This document shows, piece after piece, positions 36,586 through 45,889 of a stretch of DNA of 64,000 bases. The translations under genes and the position numbers were made by a program. How positions within the stretch are numbered: the first letter of the stretch is position 1; the number at the start of each line of letters is the position of its first letter. Source of the DNA: Streptomyces venezuelae (GTDB lineage Bacteria; Actinomycetota; Actinomycetes; Streptomycetales; Streptomycetaceae); NCBI RefSeq assembly GCF_008642335.1, contig NZ_CP029191.1:4650001-4714000 (forward strand). Direction: 5' to 3'. The notes under the pieces are model-generated. The model did no database searches, was not told the DNA's origin, and saw only the letters and a program-made list of their open reading frames with translations.

Positions 36586-37180
36586 GGGCGGCGCGGCGCC
36601 GCTTCACGTACCGGTGCACGAGCCAGCCGCCCGCCACCGCGCAGAAGACGGCAGCCGCGACGCCCGGCAGCCACAGGTAGGGGTACTGCTCGTGCACCCA
36701 GCAGGGCTCGCCGTGCGCGAAGCACTCCGGGCCGCGGCGGCGTCGCTTGGGCCTGGTCGCCCCGAAGCAGAGCAGGAGCAGCAGGCAGGTCAGCGCCACG
36801 CCGGGAAGGGCGGCTGCCGCCCATCCAGCCGACCGCACCGGTTCCTTCTTCCGGTTCGCCCGCGTCAGCGGCACGATGATCGCCGCGACGGCGGGCGGGG
36901 CGAGGAGCCCGATGGTGATCGCGAAGCCGTAGCCGCCGCCGGGCCAGCCGGGCGCGACCTCGCCCCACAGCGTCTCGCCCCAGGCCAGGTCCGCCAGGCC
37001 GAAGAGGACGGCCACGGCGAGGACGGCCAGGAACATCAGGATCCCGAAGCCCCAGCTGACCCGCTCCCCCTCCTCCGCCCCCTTCTTCTTCCGCTCCCCC
37101 GACCGGCCCGAGGTCCGCGCCCCGGGCACATGCTCGTACCGCAGCGCGGGCCCCGCCGCGCGCCGCCGGGAACTCCCCAC
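36557..37180 (-). CDS. Four-helix membrane protein of unknown function
   Basis: 207 residues. A basic N-terminus (SGERKKKGAEEGERV) is followed by four hydrophobic helices at about 43-65, 83-105, 118-140 and 168-190, and a basic end. A cysteine pair in the outer loop (PECFAHGEPCWVH) may form a disulfide. It is encoded 31 bp after the ATPase gene on the same strand and overlaps the kinase 3' end by 29 bp. It could be an accessory membrane part of the secretion apparatus, but has no recognised family. Confidence 0.7.
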   Translation of the reverse strand: MGSSRRRAAGPALRYEHVPGARTSGRSGERKKKGAEEGERVSWGFGILMFLAVLAVAVLFGLADLAWGETLWGEVAPGWPGGGYGFAITIGLLAPPAVAAIIVPLTRANRKKEPVRSAGWAAAALPGVALTCLLLLLCFGATRPKRRRRGPECFAHGEPCWVHEQYPYLWLPGVAAAVFCAVAGGWLVHRYVKRRRAALTPPGTAAP

Positions 37181-37211
37181 GACGGCCTCCTCGTTTCCGT
37201 CAGGACATCCG

Positions 37212-40200
37212 CTACAGCGGAGTCGTCACCGTGGCGATCTCGCCCGTGCCGAGGTGCAGCATGCCCTTGCCCGGCGCCACCGGGCCGCCGACCATGCTCC
37301 GCGAGATCCGCAGCCCGATGAGCTCGCCGCTGGAGCTGTCCTGCGGCGAGAGCAGAATGCCGCGCCGCCCCTTCTTCGCGTCGACCTGCCACCCGGAGAA
37401 CCCGCTGCAGACGTCCTCCTCGTCGCCGGCGATGACCATCGCGAGGCCCAGGTCGGTGCCGCGCTGGATGATCCGCTTGAAGTGGCTCGCCGCGTCCGCG
37501 TCCTCGAGGATCTCGGCGTCGTCGATGAGGACGACGACCGGGTCGTCCGTCGACGCGTCCGCCTCGTCGATGAGCTCCTCGAACTCGTCCTCGTCGATGT
37601 CGTCCCCGGTGAACACCTTCAGGACGCCCTCCGTGCCTTCCAGCGCACGCAGCGGCGACTGGCGCGGGGCGGCGACGATGAGACGTACACCCTGCGTACG
37701 GAACGAACGCGCCATGTTCATCAGGACCGTCGACCGTCCCGACTTGGCCGGGCCCGCGATGACGAACGCGGGCACGCCCTCCGCCAGGTCGGGCCCATGG
37801 CCCATGACCTCGTCGCCGCCGATGCCCACCAGCGCCCACAGCCTGGAGCGCGAGGCGTCCGGGTCGCGCAGCTCCCACGCCTCCTCGAAGGTGATACGGC
37901 TCGGCAGCGTGTCGACGCGGAACGGACGGCGGTGGCGCGGCACGTCCGCGTCGCGGGCCGCGGCCCGCTCGCCGATCGCGGAGATCGCCGCGGCCTGACC
38001 CTGACCCGTGGAGTCCTCGGAGAGCAGCGCGAACTGCGTCTCCGTGCCGCTCTCGTTCCTGAAGGCGCGGCCCGGCGCGATCTCCTCGGGGACCTTGCGG
38101 GCCGGGATGCCGAGCATGGAGAAGTCGGAGCGGTCGGCGAGGCGCAGGCCGTACTTGTCCTCGGTGAGGGAGGAGATGCGGCCGACCAGGAGCTGGCGGT
38201 CACCCGTCAGCACCATGTGCAGGCCGACGCTCGCGCCCTCCCGCATCATCGTCGTGATCTCGTCGGTGAGCGAGCCGTGGTCGATCTCGCCGAGCGTGGG
38301 CAGCCAGCCCTCCCAGCGGTCGAGGAGCACGACGATGTGCGGCAGCCGCTCGTCCTCGGCGGCGTCGGCCCGCTGCTCGCCGATGTCCGCGTACCCCTTG
38401 TCGGCCAACAGGTCCTGGCGGCGCGTGAGTTCGCCCTTGAGGCGGTTGATGAGGCGTACGACACGCTCGGTCTGGTTGCGGCCGACGACGGCGCCGCAGT
38501 GCGGCAGCCGGGTCAGCGCGTTGAGCGCGCCGTTGCCGCAGTCGATGCCGTAGAGGTGCACGTCGGCGCTGGAGTGGGTGCGGGCGAGGGAGCCCGCGAT
38601 GGTCCGCAGGACCTGCGAGCGGCCGGAGCGCGGGGCGCCGCCGATCATCAGGTGGCCGAAGTGCGCGAAGTCCACGACGACGGGGCGGCGCGCCTGGTCG
38701 GCGGGGAGGTCCTCGATGCCGTACGGGGCGGGCGTGAGCGCGCCGGGGGCCGTGCGGGGCGCCGGGGCGGGGATCTCGTCGAGCAGCAGGGTCTCGCCGA
38801 GCGCGGGCAGCCACGGGCTGTGCTGGGCGGGGATGCCGAGGATCCTGTTGGCCTCGATGACCTCGTCGACGAGGACCTTCAGGTCGGTGATCTCCTCCTC
38901 CTCGCGGGCCTGCGCCTTCGGCTTCACGAGCGCGGCGCGGCCGAGGGCCGCCCAGTCCAGCGAGTCGACCCAGGGCGCGAGCAGCGCCGGATCGGCGGCG
39001 CCGGGGCGGCGGCCACCGACGCGGCCCGACTGGAAGGGCACCAGCGAGGCGTGCCCGAGACGCACGTACGCCCGTCCCGGGGTGTTCTTGGAGATGTGCC
39101 CGGCCTCGGGGGAGTCGATGACGTCGCTGGACTCGCCGCCGTCCGTCACGCGCAGCGCGATGCGGAGGTTGGTGTTGGCGCGGATCTCGGGCGACACGAC
39201 ACCGGAGGGCCGCTGCGTGGCGAGGAGCAGGTGAATGCCCAGCGAACGACCACGCTGAGCGATGTTGACCAGACCCGTCACGAAGTCGGGCAGGTCGCGC
39301 ACCATGGAGGCGAACTCGTCGATGACGATGAGGAGTCGCGGCACGGGCGCGTGCGACGGGTCGCGCCGCACGAGGTCCTGGTAGTCCTCGATGTCCTTGG
39401 CGTCGGCGTCGGCGAGGATGTGCTCACGCCGCTTCAGTTCGGCGCCGAGCGATTCGAGTGCCCTCTCCACGAGGTGCGCGTCGAGGTCGGTGACCATGCC
39501 GACGGTGTGCGGCAGCTTCACACAGTCCTTGAACGCCGACCCGCCCTTGTAGTCGACGAGGACGAAGGTCATGTTCTCGGGCGTATTGGCGACGGCGAGC
39601 GCGGCCACGATGGTCTGCAGCAGCTCCGACTTACCGGAACCGGTGGTACCGGCGATGAGGCCGTGCGGTCCGTCCTTGCGCATGTCGATGCCGAAGGGCC
39701 CGTCGTACGACTCACCGATGACAGCCATCGTCGACTGCCCGCCCGCCTGCCACCGCGCCGTGATCGCCCCCGCCGTCGGCGGCTCCAGCTGCAGTACGTC
39801 GAGCAGCCGGCTGGACGCGGGCAGCGCGGAGTCCTCGGTCTCGCCGCTGATGTCGCGCAGCGGCGACACGGAGCGGGCGAGGCGCAGGCACCAGGCGGGC
39901 GTCACGAAGTCGGGCCGTACGTCGAGGAGCCGCTCGGCGCCGCTCATCTCGACGCGCAGCCGCAGCTCGCGCGGGCCGCCGGTCTGCTGCGGGTCGGGCG
40001 CGGTGGTGTGCCAGGCCTGGAAGGAGGGGAAGCCACCGGGGGCGTGCTGGGGCATGGCGGGCCCGTGGGGCGCGCTCTGCGGCGCCCCGCCGCGCGCATA
40101 CGCGTTCGGGTCCGCCCCCGTCCCCGTCCCCGTCTTCGGCTCGGCGACCACGAAGGCCTGGCACTCACCGGGCAGGAACCGTTCTTCGGTGTCGAGGCAG

Positions 40201-41996
40201 AGCGCGTACATGTGCACGGCGGGCCCCTCGCGCAGCAGCCGCACCACACCGGGCAGCGACCGCAGCCGCCGCGACCCGTCCCACACCACGACGATGTCGG
40301 GATCGGAGAAGTTGGCCCCTTGGCTCTTGTTGTCCTCGACGGCCTTGACCCTCGCGTCGAGGATCTGGGTCAGCTCACCTATGCGGGCGCCGACGGTCTC
40401 GGCGTCCGTCCCGATGAGTACGTTGATGTCCTGGCCGCCGGAGGGCCGGGCGTGCGGCAGCCACCGCACCCAGTCCCAGCTCTCCTTGGACGTGGCCTCG
40501 GTCAGCACGTAGAACTGCACGTCCATGGGGCTGTGCAGGGTCGCGGTCTGCGCGACGGCCCAGCGCCCGAGCGCGGTGGCGGAGTCGTCGGGCCCCGCGA
40601 TGCCGATGACACCGAGCCCCTTCAGCGGCAGCGCGACGGGCGCGTCCTCGATCTTCCACGTCACCTGCCGCCGGTGGTCGTCCTTCTCCGGGTCGTCGAG
40701 GACGACCTCGGAGGGCAGCTGCCCGGTCCCGAAGCGCAGCAGCAGATGGTCACCGTCGGTCCGCCGTCGCTCCCACAACCGCGTACGGGGCCCGGTGGCG
40801 AGGGCGAGCACGGAGGCGGGATCGGGCACGGCGTTACGCCGGTCGATCCGCTCGACCACCAGCGCGTCCTGCGCGTCCCGCTCGATCCGAGCCTTGGTCT
40901 CCTTGTACTCCTTGACCTGCTTGGCATGGGACTTGCGCCCGTGCTTCTTGTCCATGAAGTAGTTGCCGAACAGCATGATGGGACTGAGCCCCGCCATGAT
41001 CAGGTAGTACCAGCGATTGAAGATCATCGCTGCGACGACGGCACCGACCAGCGGAAACAGTGCCATCAGCCACGGCAGCGGCCGCGCCTCGAACTCACGG
41101 GGCGGACTGGGCAGCCGAAAGGCGGTCTGCCGCTCGGGCGGCCGCAGCCGCGGAGGCCGGTTGTAGTCGAGCCCGGCACCGTCCTCGGACCACTTGAGGG
41201 CGGCGTTGGGAGGCGTATAGCGGACGAGCTCAAGCAGCGTATTGCCCACCGCGATCTGAGCCCCGAGCGGCCAAGCAACGGTATCGAGCCGCCCGTTGCT
41301 CCCCTTCGCCCCCTTGAGCAGCTTCGCCCGAGCCTCCTTGCGCTCCTTCCACTCCTTGCGCGCCTGCCGCTCCCGCTTCTCCCGTGCCTTGCGCTCCTTC
41401 TTGGACTCGCCTTCGAGGGGCGGCCCGGCCTCGACCGGCTCGTCCTCCTCCTTCTCCACCCCGAAGGGCGCACCGTCGAGAGTGACCCCCTCCTTCTCCT
41501 CGGGGGTTCCGTGGAGGGTGGCCTGGCAGGTGCCGTCGGTTGCGACTGACAACGTCAGGGCGCGGGCGGGCAGCTCCGGATCGTCGACACGGATGTACGA
41601 GGCGGGCCCGCTGCCGATGTCGTACCGCCCGATCCCGAGCCGGTGCACGGCGCCGGCGGCCGCCCCGCTCACGACGCGCAGCTCGACGAGCCCGGACGGC
41701 TCGCCGGGCAGGCACCCGGCGGGATCGTTGAGACTGACGACGGCACCTTCGCGCAGCGGCGAGGTGACGACGGTGGCGGAGGGGTCGACGGCGTACCCGT
41801 CCACGTAGATGACCGGCGCGCCACCGCCGGGCGCCTGCTGCCCGTGCCCGATCGGAATGATCTGCGCACCGCTGTGGCCGACCTGCCGGGCCAGTTCCAC
41901 CGCGATGTCCTGCACGGTGGACTCGGGATCGGCGTCGAGAACCACGTCGGCGGAGTTCCCGCCGAACGGATCGACGACGGTCAGAGTCAGGCGCAC
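37212..41996 (-). CDS. EccC/EssC-like type VII secretion ATPase (FtsK/SpoIIIE family)
   Basis: 1,594 residues from GTG 41996 (GGGGAGG upstream). The order is a beta-grasp/FHA-like N-terminus (about 1-170), a highly charged linker with KKERKAREKRERQARK, two helices (about 305-350) and three ATPase modules. Module 1 has an intact Walker A, AGTTGSGKSELL (about 779), and acidic LLIVIDEFASM. Modules 2 and 3 have Arg instead of Lys: GGAPRSGRSQVL (about 1115) and AGPAKSGRSTVL (about 1410). The N-terminal sensor part resembles Firmicute EssC/YukB more than mycobacterial EccC. It drives export of WXG100-type substrates. No EccB, EccD, EccE or mycosin genes are in this window. Confidence 0.9.
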   Translation of the reverse strand: MRLTLTVVDPFGGNSADVVLDADPESTVQDIAVELARQVGHSGAQIIPIGHGQQAPGGGAPVIYVDGYAVDPSATVVTSPLREGAVVSLNDPAGCLPGEPSGLVELRVVSGAAAGAVHRLGIGRYDIGSGPASYIRVDDPELPARALTLSVATDGTCQATLHGTPEEKEGVTLDGAPFGVEKEEDEPVEAGPPLEGESKKERKAREKRERQARKEWKERKEARAKLLKGAKGSNGRLDTVAWPLGAQIAVGNTLLELVRYTPPNAALKWSEDGAGLDYNRPPRLRPPERQTAFRLPSPPREFEARPLPWLMALFPLVGAVVAAMIFNRWYYLIMAGLSPIMLFGNYFMDKKHGRKSHAKQVKEYKETKARIERDAQDALVVERIDRRNAVPDPASVLALATGPRTRLWERRRTDGDHLLLRFGTGQLPSEVVLDDPEKDDHRRQVTWKIEDAPVALPLKGLGVIGIAGPDDSATALGRWAVAQTATLHSPMDVQFYVLTEATSKESWDWVRWLPHARPSGGQDINVLIGTDAETVGARIGELTQILDARVKAVEDNKSQGANFSDPDIVVVWDGSRRLRSLPGVVRLLREGPAVHMYALCLDTEERFLPGECQAFVVAEPKTGTGTGADPNAYARGGAPQSAPHGPAMPQHAPGGFPSFQAWHTTAPDPQQTGGPRELRLRVEMSGAERLLDVRPDFVTPAWCLRLARSVSPLRDISGETEDSALPASSRLLDVLQLEPPTAGAITARWQAGGQSTMAVIGESYDGPFGIDMRKDGPHGLIAGTTGSGKSELLQTIVAALAVANTPENMTFVLVDYKGGSAFKDCVKLPHTVGMVTDLDAHLVERALESLGAELKRREHILADADAKDIEDYQDLVRRDPSHAPVPRLLIVIDEFASMVRDLPDFVTGLVNIAQRGRSLGIHLLLATQRPSGVVSPEIRANTNLRIALRVTDGGESSDVIDSPEAGHISKNTPGRAYVRLGHASLVPFQSGRVGGRRPGAADPALLAPWVDSLDWAALGRAALVKPKAQAREEEEITDLKVLVDEVIEANRILGIPAQHSPWLPALGETLLLDEIPAPAPRTAPGALTPAPYGIEDLPADQARRPVVVDFAHFGHLMIGGAPRSGRSQVLRTIAGSLARTHSSADVHLYGIDCGNGALNALTRLPHCGAVVGRNQTERVVRLINRLKGELTRRQDLLADKGYADIGEQRADAAEDERLPHIVVLLDRWEGWLPTLGEIDHGSLTDEITTMMREGASVGLHMVLTGDRQLLVGRISSLTEDKYGLRLADRSDFSMLGIPARKVPEEIAPGRAFRNESGTETQFALLSEDSTGQGQAAAISAIGERAAARDADVPRHRRPFRVDTLPSRITFEEAWELRDPDASRSRLWALVGIGGDEVMGHGPDLAEGVPAFVIAGPAKSGRSTVLMNMARSFRTQGVRLIVAAPRQSPLRALEGTEGVLKVFTGDDIDEDEFEELIDEADASTDDPVVVLIDDAEILEDADAASHFKRIIQRGTDLGLAMVIAGDEEDVCSGFSGWQVDAKKGRRGILLSPQDSSSGELIGLRISRSMVGGPVAPGKGMLHLGTGEIATVTTPL

Positions 41997-42112
41997 GATC
42001 GTCCTCCCCGGAGCTGAACAATGCGCCTGACGATATCCGCTCCCCCCTTCCCACAGGCAACGCCCCGTACCCACCCGCACCCCGGAACCCCCCGCGCCAC
42101 ACGGCCCCTCCC

Positions 42113-42153
42113 TTCACATTTCTTCACATCTCTTCGCCCTCGGTTCTTCACAT
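42113..42153. repeat. Three TTCACAT direct repeats upstream of the ATPase gene
   Basis: TTCACAT occurs at 42113-42119, 42123-42129 and 42147-42153 in the divergent region between the secretion ATPase and the WXG100 gene. The first two are ten bases apart, one helical turn. They are a candidate activator or repressor site. Confidence 0.4.
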
Positions 42154-42311
42154 CGCTTCGCAGTCGCTCATAGCAGAGCTGTGACTGAACCGGGCTGCAA
42201 TCCCTTCCGCCTCACCCGTAAGCTGCTGGCGCAAGAGCGGAAGATCACACCATCCGCGTTACGGGAGCCACGGGGGTTGGCCCTGCGGCGAGTTGATTGG
42301 GAGAGAGCCTC

Positions 42312-42611
42312 ATGGCCAAGGACCTTGATGTCACATATCAGGACATGCGAGACGCGGCCAAGCATGTGGTCAAGGAGAAGGACAAGCTCAACGAGAAGCT
42401 GGACGGCCTGAAGAAGTACATCAAGCACCTCGTCGAGACGGGCTTCGTCACGAAGAGCGCGTCGAAGGCGTTCGACGAGAACTTCGACGAATTCGTCGAG
42501 GGCGCGAAGAAGACGATCGACGGCCTCGACGGCATGGGCGACTACCTGACCAACGCCGCGGACAAGTACGAGCAGATCGACGACGAGCTGGGCAAGGCTG
42601 CGCGCAAGTAA
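42312..42611 (+). CDS. WXG100-superfamily secreted protein without a WXG motif
   Basis: 99 residues, all helical, starting at ATG 42312 (GGGAGAGA upstream). It has two long helices and the export signal YEQID (YxxxD) followed by LGKAARK, as in EsxB-type substrates. The central turn reads ETGFVTKSASKAF, so the hallmark Trp is absent. It is the first gene divergent from the ATPase and probably the generic substrate/co-factor of this system. A terminator follows. Confidence 0.85.
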   Translation: MAKDLDVTYQDMRDAAKHVVKEKDKLNEKLDGLKKYIKHLVETGFVTKSASKAFDENFDEFVEGAKKTIDGLDGMGDYLTNAADKYEQIDDELGKAARK

Positions 42612-42628
42612 CTGCGCTTGCCGCCGGC

Positions 42629-42659
42629 GGCGGGGCGACGGAGAACGCGTCGCCCCGCC
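42629..42659. terminator. Bidirectional terminator
   Basis: A perfect 11-bp stem (GGCGGGGCGAC at 42629-42639 with its complement at 42649-42659) lies between the convergent WXG100 gene and cassette 1. Confidence 0.8.
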
Positions 42660-42781
42660 CTGGCGTTGCGTCAGCCATCGCTCACCGTTTCGCTTCCCTC
42701 TTGGCGCAGCCGCGAGGCGTCACTTTGAAACGTGAAACGGTCGCACAACTCGGCTGCACCGGCTGTCCGCTGCGCCGTCCG

Positions 42782-43351
42782 TCACAGCCAGCGCACCGAA
42801 TGCGCGATGGCCTCGCACAGTTCGCCCATAGGGCTTTTGATGCCGCTTATGGGGACGCTGAATGCCAGCAGCAGGTACCCCATCTCGCCCGGCACCTGGA
42901 CGTAGAGGTCGATCGTGGTCGCCGTGGTGACGCGAATCGTCTCCCCGGCAGGCAGACTGATGACCGCGACTTCGGCTTTGTCGCCTTTGCGTTCGGCGAG
43001 TGTGGACGCAAAGTCCCGCGGAGCGGCGTAGAGGTCTCCGGGCATCGGCAGCAGAGACACCAACAAGGTCGCCGGTGTCGACACCACCGTGGTCGTTTCC
43101 GACTTGAGGAAGAGTTCCAGAGATCCATGCGACGCCCCGCTTTCCGCGGTGTTGCGCAAGGTGGACCACAGGCTTTGCCGCGCCTCCGCGGACATGCTGC
43201 GTTTCACGGCCTGCTGATCGACGAACGTCTTCAACTGAGAGCGCCAGCGATCGAGCGTGAGGTCGATGCGGAACCAGTCGCGGGGGACCAGCAGCCGGTA
43301 GTCCTCGGGCGGTTCAGTGCGTGCGGCCGACGGGTCGGTGGACGCGGTCAC
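42782..43351 (-). CDS. Cassette 1 family-B protein (secretion-associated, unknown function)
   Basis: 189 residues from GTG 43351, overlapping the upstream stop (GTGA). It begins with a P-x-x-W motif (YRLLVPRDWFRIDL) and ends VPGEMGYLLLAFSVP ... AIAHSVRWL. The same start and end layout recurs in the proteins at 49766-50461 (YRLILPAEWAQIPL, VPGDPDRWFVAAFST) and 57798-58439 (FSIKVPETWWEFDV, VPGQEGKVALVSGS). No signal peptide. The family is not recognised. Its constant presence beside WXG-type substrates suggests a chaperone, immunity or adaptor role. Confidence 0.75.
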   Translation of the reverse strand: MTASTDPSAARTEPPEDYRLLVPRDWFRIDLTLDRWRSQLKTFVDQQAVKRSMSAEARQSLWSTLRNTAESGASHGSLELFLKSETTTVVSTPATLLVSLLPMPGDLYAAPRDFASTLAERKGDKAEVAVISLPAGETIRVTTATTIDLYVQVPGEMGYLLLAFSVPISGIKSPMGELCEAIAHSVRWL

Positions 43352-44055
43352 CCGTCGATCTCCAGCAGCCTGCCGTGGGTGTCCATCGGGTTGCCGACCG
43401 GATCGAACAGCGTGAGGCTCTTTGCGACCCCCGCGAACATCGAGGAGAAGACGTCCCACCCTTCCTGGGTCGGGGTGGTCATTTCCAGAACGACTGCGGT
43501 GCCGTTGAACAACGGTACTTGTACGTTGATGAACGACGTCCAGAACGGTTCATCGCGCCCAGACGGGGCAAGGGCAGCTTCGATGACCGCTTGACGCGTG
43601 CCAACCCACGACACAGCTGGACCGCAGGGCAGAAGGATCTCGTCCACATCGCCATGCCCCAGGGCGCGCAACGCCTTCACGGTGCTTTGCACCGGACTGA
43701 GACGGGCCTCCTCGGCCAGGTCGACGAGCGAGAGGTTCACATTTGCGGTGCAGCGAGTGCCGTCGACTTCGGTGATGACGAATCCCGCATACTGCACACC
43801 GGTTTCCACCAACTCGTCATACGTGGCGATGCACATGGCCGCCCACTGGTACTGCATGTCGGCGGTGCCTTTGGGAATGATCTCCTTGGCGAGCTCAATC
43901 AACTGGTCAGCGAGGTCCTCGATGGAATCCGCTTCCGTGGGGAGTTCGAAGAAGCCCTCGGGCATGACCCAACGGACGTTGACGAGTGCTCCGTCGGTAC
44001 CGGTCGATATCTCGGAGGTAGTGGACACCTCGTCGGACGCCCCCACGTTCATCAA
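43348..44055 (-). CDS. Cassette 1 family-A protein (secretion-associated, unknown function)
   Basis: 235 residues, acidic, soluble, beta-rich. The last part (FINVQVPLFNGTAVVLEMTT, then MFAGVAKSLTLFDP) parallels the end of the 49140-49769 product (CVRYAWQVEEHAADVVIWTA, then LENLARTLSVWTP). Start and stop overlap both neighbours (ATGA and GTGA), so it is translated as part of a tight cassette. Function unknown; an immunity or chaperone protein for the large substrate is an inference. Confidence 0.75.
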   Translation of the reverse strand: MMNVGASDEVSTTSEISTGTDGALVNVRWVMPEGFFELPTEADSIEDLADQLIELAKEIIPKGTADMQYQWAAMCIATYDELVETGVQYAGFVITEVDGTRCTANVNLSLVDLAEEARLSPVQSTVKALRALGHGDVDEILLPCGPAVSWVGTRQAVIEAALAPSGRDEPFWTSFINVQVPLFNGTAVVLEMTTPTQEGWDVFSSMFAGVAKSLTLFDPVGNPMDTHGRLLEIDG

Positions 44056-44645
44056 AACCTGTTCCTGTCCGGCAGTTCGAGTTCCTCGGCCTCCGCGTGG
44101 AAATTGGCGGCGAAGGGATAGGGGCCGTAGTGCGGGTAGAAGGCAGGCACGTCACCGCCGTTCTCGGCGGCGATGTGCATAATCTTGCGATAGGCGGCCG
44201 CCCTGGCGCGGACCTTCTGCCTCGGTCGGTTGCCCCACTGCCGGATGAGCGTGCCGACGAAGAACACGACGAGGCACGCGATGACGGCACCCGCGCCTGC
44301 GTAGAAGAGGGATTTGTTGCGGTCGGACTCCCAGTACTGGGCGTACGCTCCCCAGTAAGCGAAGGTGCCGAAGAGAATCAACGCAGTGGGCCAGGCGAGA
44401 CGCTTTCCGGCATTGTGCAGCTGCGTCTCGTCGATGTGGCGCAGCCGCAGCATCTTCAGGACCGCTTCGTCGTCAAAGAAGTCGAACTGCAGCCTGCTGC
44501 CTTCGGTCCGGGCGGCCTCCGTGGCTGCTGGTACCGCAGCGATCACATCGCCGGGCACCATCTTTCTGATGATGCCTTCACGCGCCCTGTACTCCCACGG
44601 TCCAGGATCGCGATCTTTGTCTTCGTCGGTCGACACGAGAACCAT
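44052..44645 (-). CDS. Cassette 1 membrane protein
   Basis: 197 residues with two transmembrane helices (about 85-103 and 113-135) separated by AQYWESDRNK. The N-terminal 80 residues and the C-terminal tail (RARAAAYRKIMHIAAENGGD) are on the same side, probably the cytoplasm. It occupies the same position as the 139-residue membrane protein in cassette 2, though they share little sequence. It could link the substrate to the secretion channel or be a membrane immunity protein. It is coupled to the next gene by ATGA. Confidence 0.72.
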   Translation of the reverse strand: MVLVSTDEDKDRDPGPWEYRAREGIIRKMVPGDVIAAVPAATEAARTEGSRLQFDFFDDEAVLKMLRLRHIDETQLHNAGKRLAWPTALILFGTFAYWGAYAQYWESDRNKSLFYAGAGAVIACLVVFFVGTLIRQWGNRPRQKVRARAAAYRKIMHIAAENGGDVPAFYPHYGPYPFAANFHAEAEELELPDRNRF

Positions 44646-44662
44646 TCTCCTTCGTTGTGGAC

Positions 44663-45889
44663 TCAGTGCGCGAGCGCCGTGTGGAACGGCTTGGGCGACG
44701 GGGTGGGGGCCGGCTTCGGTGACGGCTGGGGGCTGGGGCGAGGAGTGTGCGTCGGTGCCGGCTTGGGATCACCGGGGTCTCCGGTCGCCGCACCGTCCTT
44801 ACCCGTGAAAATCTTGTACAGCGCGCTGCCCAGACTTCCCGTCTTGATGCCTGCGGTGATGCGCTCCCCCTCCAGCGCGGGCTTGCCCGCCTTCGTGAGG
44901 ACGAAATTGACGCCCTTGACCGCAATGCCGTTGAAGAACTTGTCGGCGACTCCGCCCATGGCGCCCGAACCACTGAAGCGGATGCCCCGCAGCTTCGACA
45001 GCCCTTTGAGCCCCTTGAGGGCCCCAAAACCCTTGAGGGCTCCAAGTCCGGGCATGACTCCCAGGACATCGAGGCCCAGCTTCAGCAGATTCAGCTTGCC
45101 ACCGCGCGCGGTCATGTCATAGGCGTGTCCCGCCAGTGCGGCAGCGCTCGTGATCACGGCGAGGGCCGTGAAGATGGGCATGAGTACTTGGAGCGGTGGC
45201 ACGAAGGCGCAGATCACCGCCAGAATGGAGAAGATCGCCGAAAGGTTGGAGAACCTGTCTGCCCAGTCGGCCAACCAGTTCATGAACCCACCGGGGTCAC
45301 GTACCCCGTCATGATGGATGATGTTTTTGATGTGCTTCGCGGCTGCGCTCGCAGCGTCGTCGCGGATCTCTTTCGCGCGGTCGATCTCCCGTCGGCAGTC
45401 GCCCATGGTGGTGAGAGCCGCCGAACGTTTCTTCGCCTGCCGTTCGCGCTCGGTTGTGGACAAGTCCGATGAAGGTTTCCCTCCGGACGGCTGCATGGGG
45501 GAGTCCGTGTCGCCGAGGTCGCCCTCCACCGCGCGGAAGTCCTGCAGCGCCTTGTCCGCGATCTTCTGGGCGCGATGGAGTTCGCTCGCGTACTCCTTGG
45601 ACTCGCCGCCTTCGACGACCTTCGTCCCCAGAGCCTTGGCGGCTTCGTCATAGCGCTCGAATGATCGCTTCAGGCGTCCCGAGGCGCCGTCGGCGATCTC
45701 ATGAAAGGCGCGGCCGGCATCGCTGTCCCAACTGTCCACAGATGACAGAGCCTTGATGTTCCGAGCCTGCTTGTCGATCTCGTCGGCCATGTTCCGCAGC
45801 TTCTTGCCCAGCCGTGCGACTTCGTGCGGATCACCAGGTATGGGGTCGCCGATGTGCAGGGGCTCCCAATCGGTCGGTCGAGCGGTCAC
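44663..45889 (-). CDS. Cassette 1 large WXG-type secreted protein (putative T7SS effector)
   Basis: 408 residues from GTG 45889 (GTGA overlap with the WXG-like gene). The N-terminus DWEPLHIGDPIPGDPHEV is shared with the cassette 2 protein. A WXG-like helical hairpin follows (VDSWDSDAGRAFHEI near 60-75). A hydrophobic segment, LSAIFSILAVICAFVPPLQV ... AALAGHAYD (about 215-260), may form a membrane-inserting part. A Gly/Lys region (LKGFGALKGLKGLSKLRG) and a Pro-rich tail (PTHTPRPSPQPSPKP) end it. No catalytic toxin motif is evident. Architecture matches actinobacterial type VII polymorphic proteins. Confidence 0.78.
   Translation of the reverse strand: MTARPTDWEPLHIGDPIPGDPHEVARLGKKLRNMADEIDKQARNIKALSSVDSWDSDAGRAFHEIADGASGRLKRSFERYDEAAKALGTKVVEGGESKEYASELHRAQKIADKALQDFRAVEGDLGDTDSPMQPSGGKPSSDLSTTERERQAKKRSAALTTMGDCRREIDRAKEIRDDAASAAAKHIKNIIHHDGVRDPGGFMNWLADWADRFSNLSAIFSILAVICAFVPPLQVLMPIFTALAVITSAAALAGHAYDMTARGGKLNLLKLGLDVLGVMPGLGALKGFGALKGLKGLSKLRGIRFSGSGAMGGVADKFFNGIAVKGVNFVLTKAGKPALEGERITAGIKTGSLGSALYKIFTGKDGAATGDPGDPKPAPTHTPRPSPQPSPKPAPTPSPKPFHTALAH

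Noticed and set aside
37254..41549. A 1,431-codon open frame on the plus strand
   Set aside because: It is exactly antisense to the type VII ATPase; its product is Val/Arg/Asp/Gly-rich with no domains, as expected of mirror frames in high-GC DNA.
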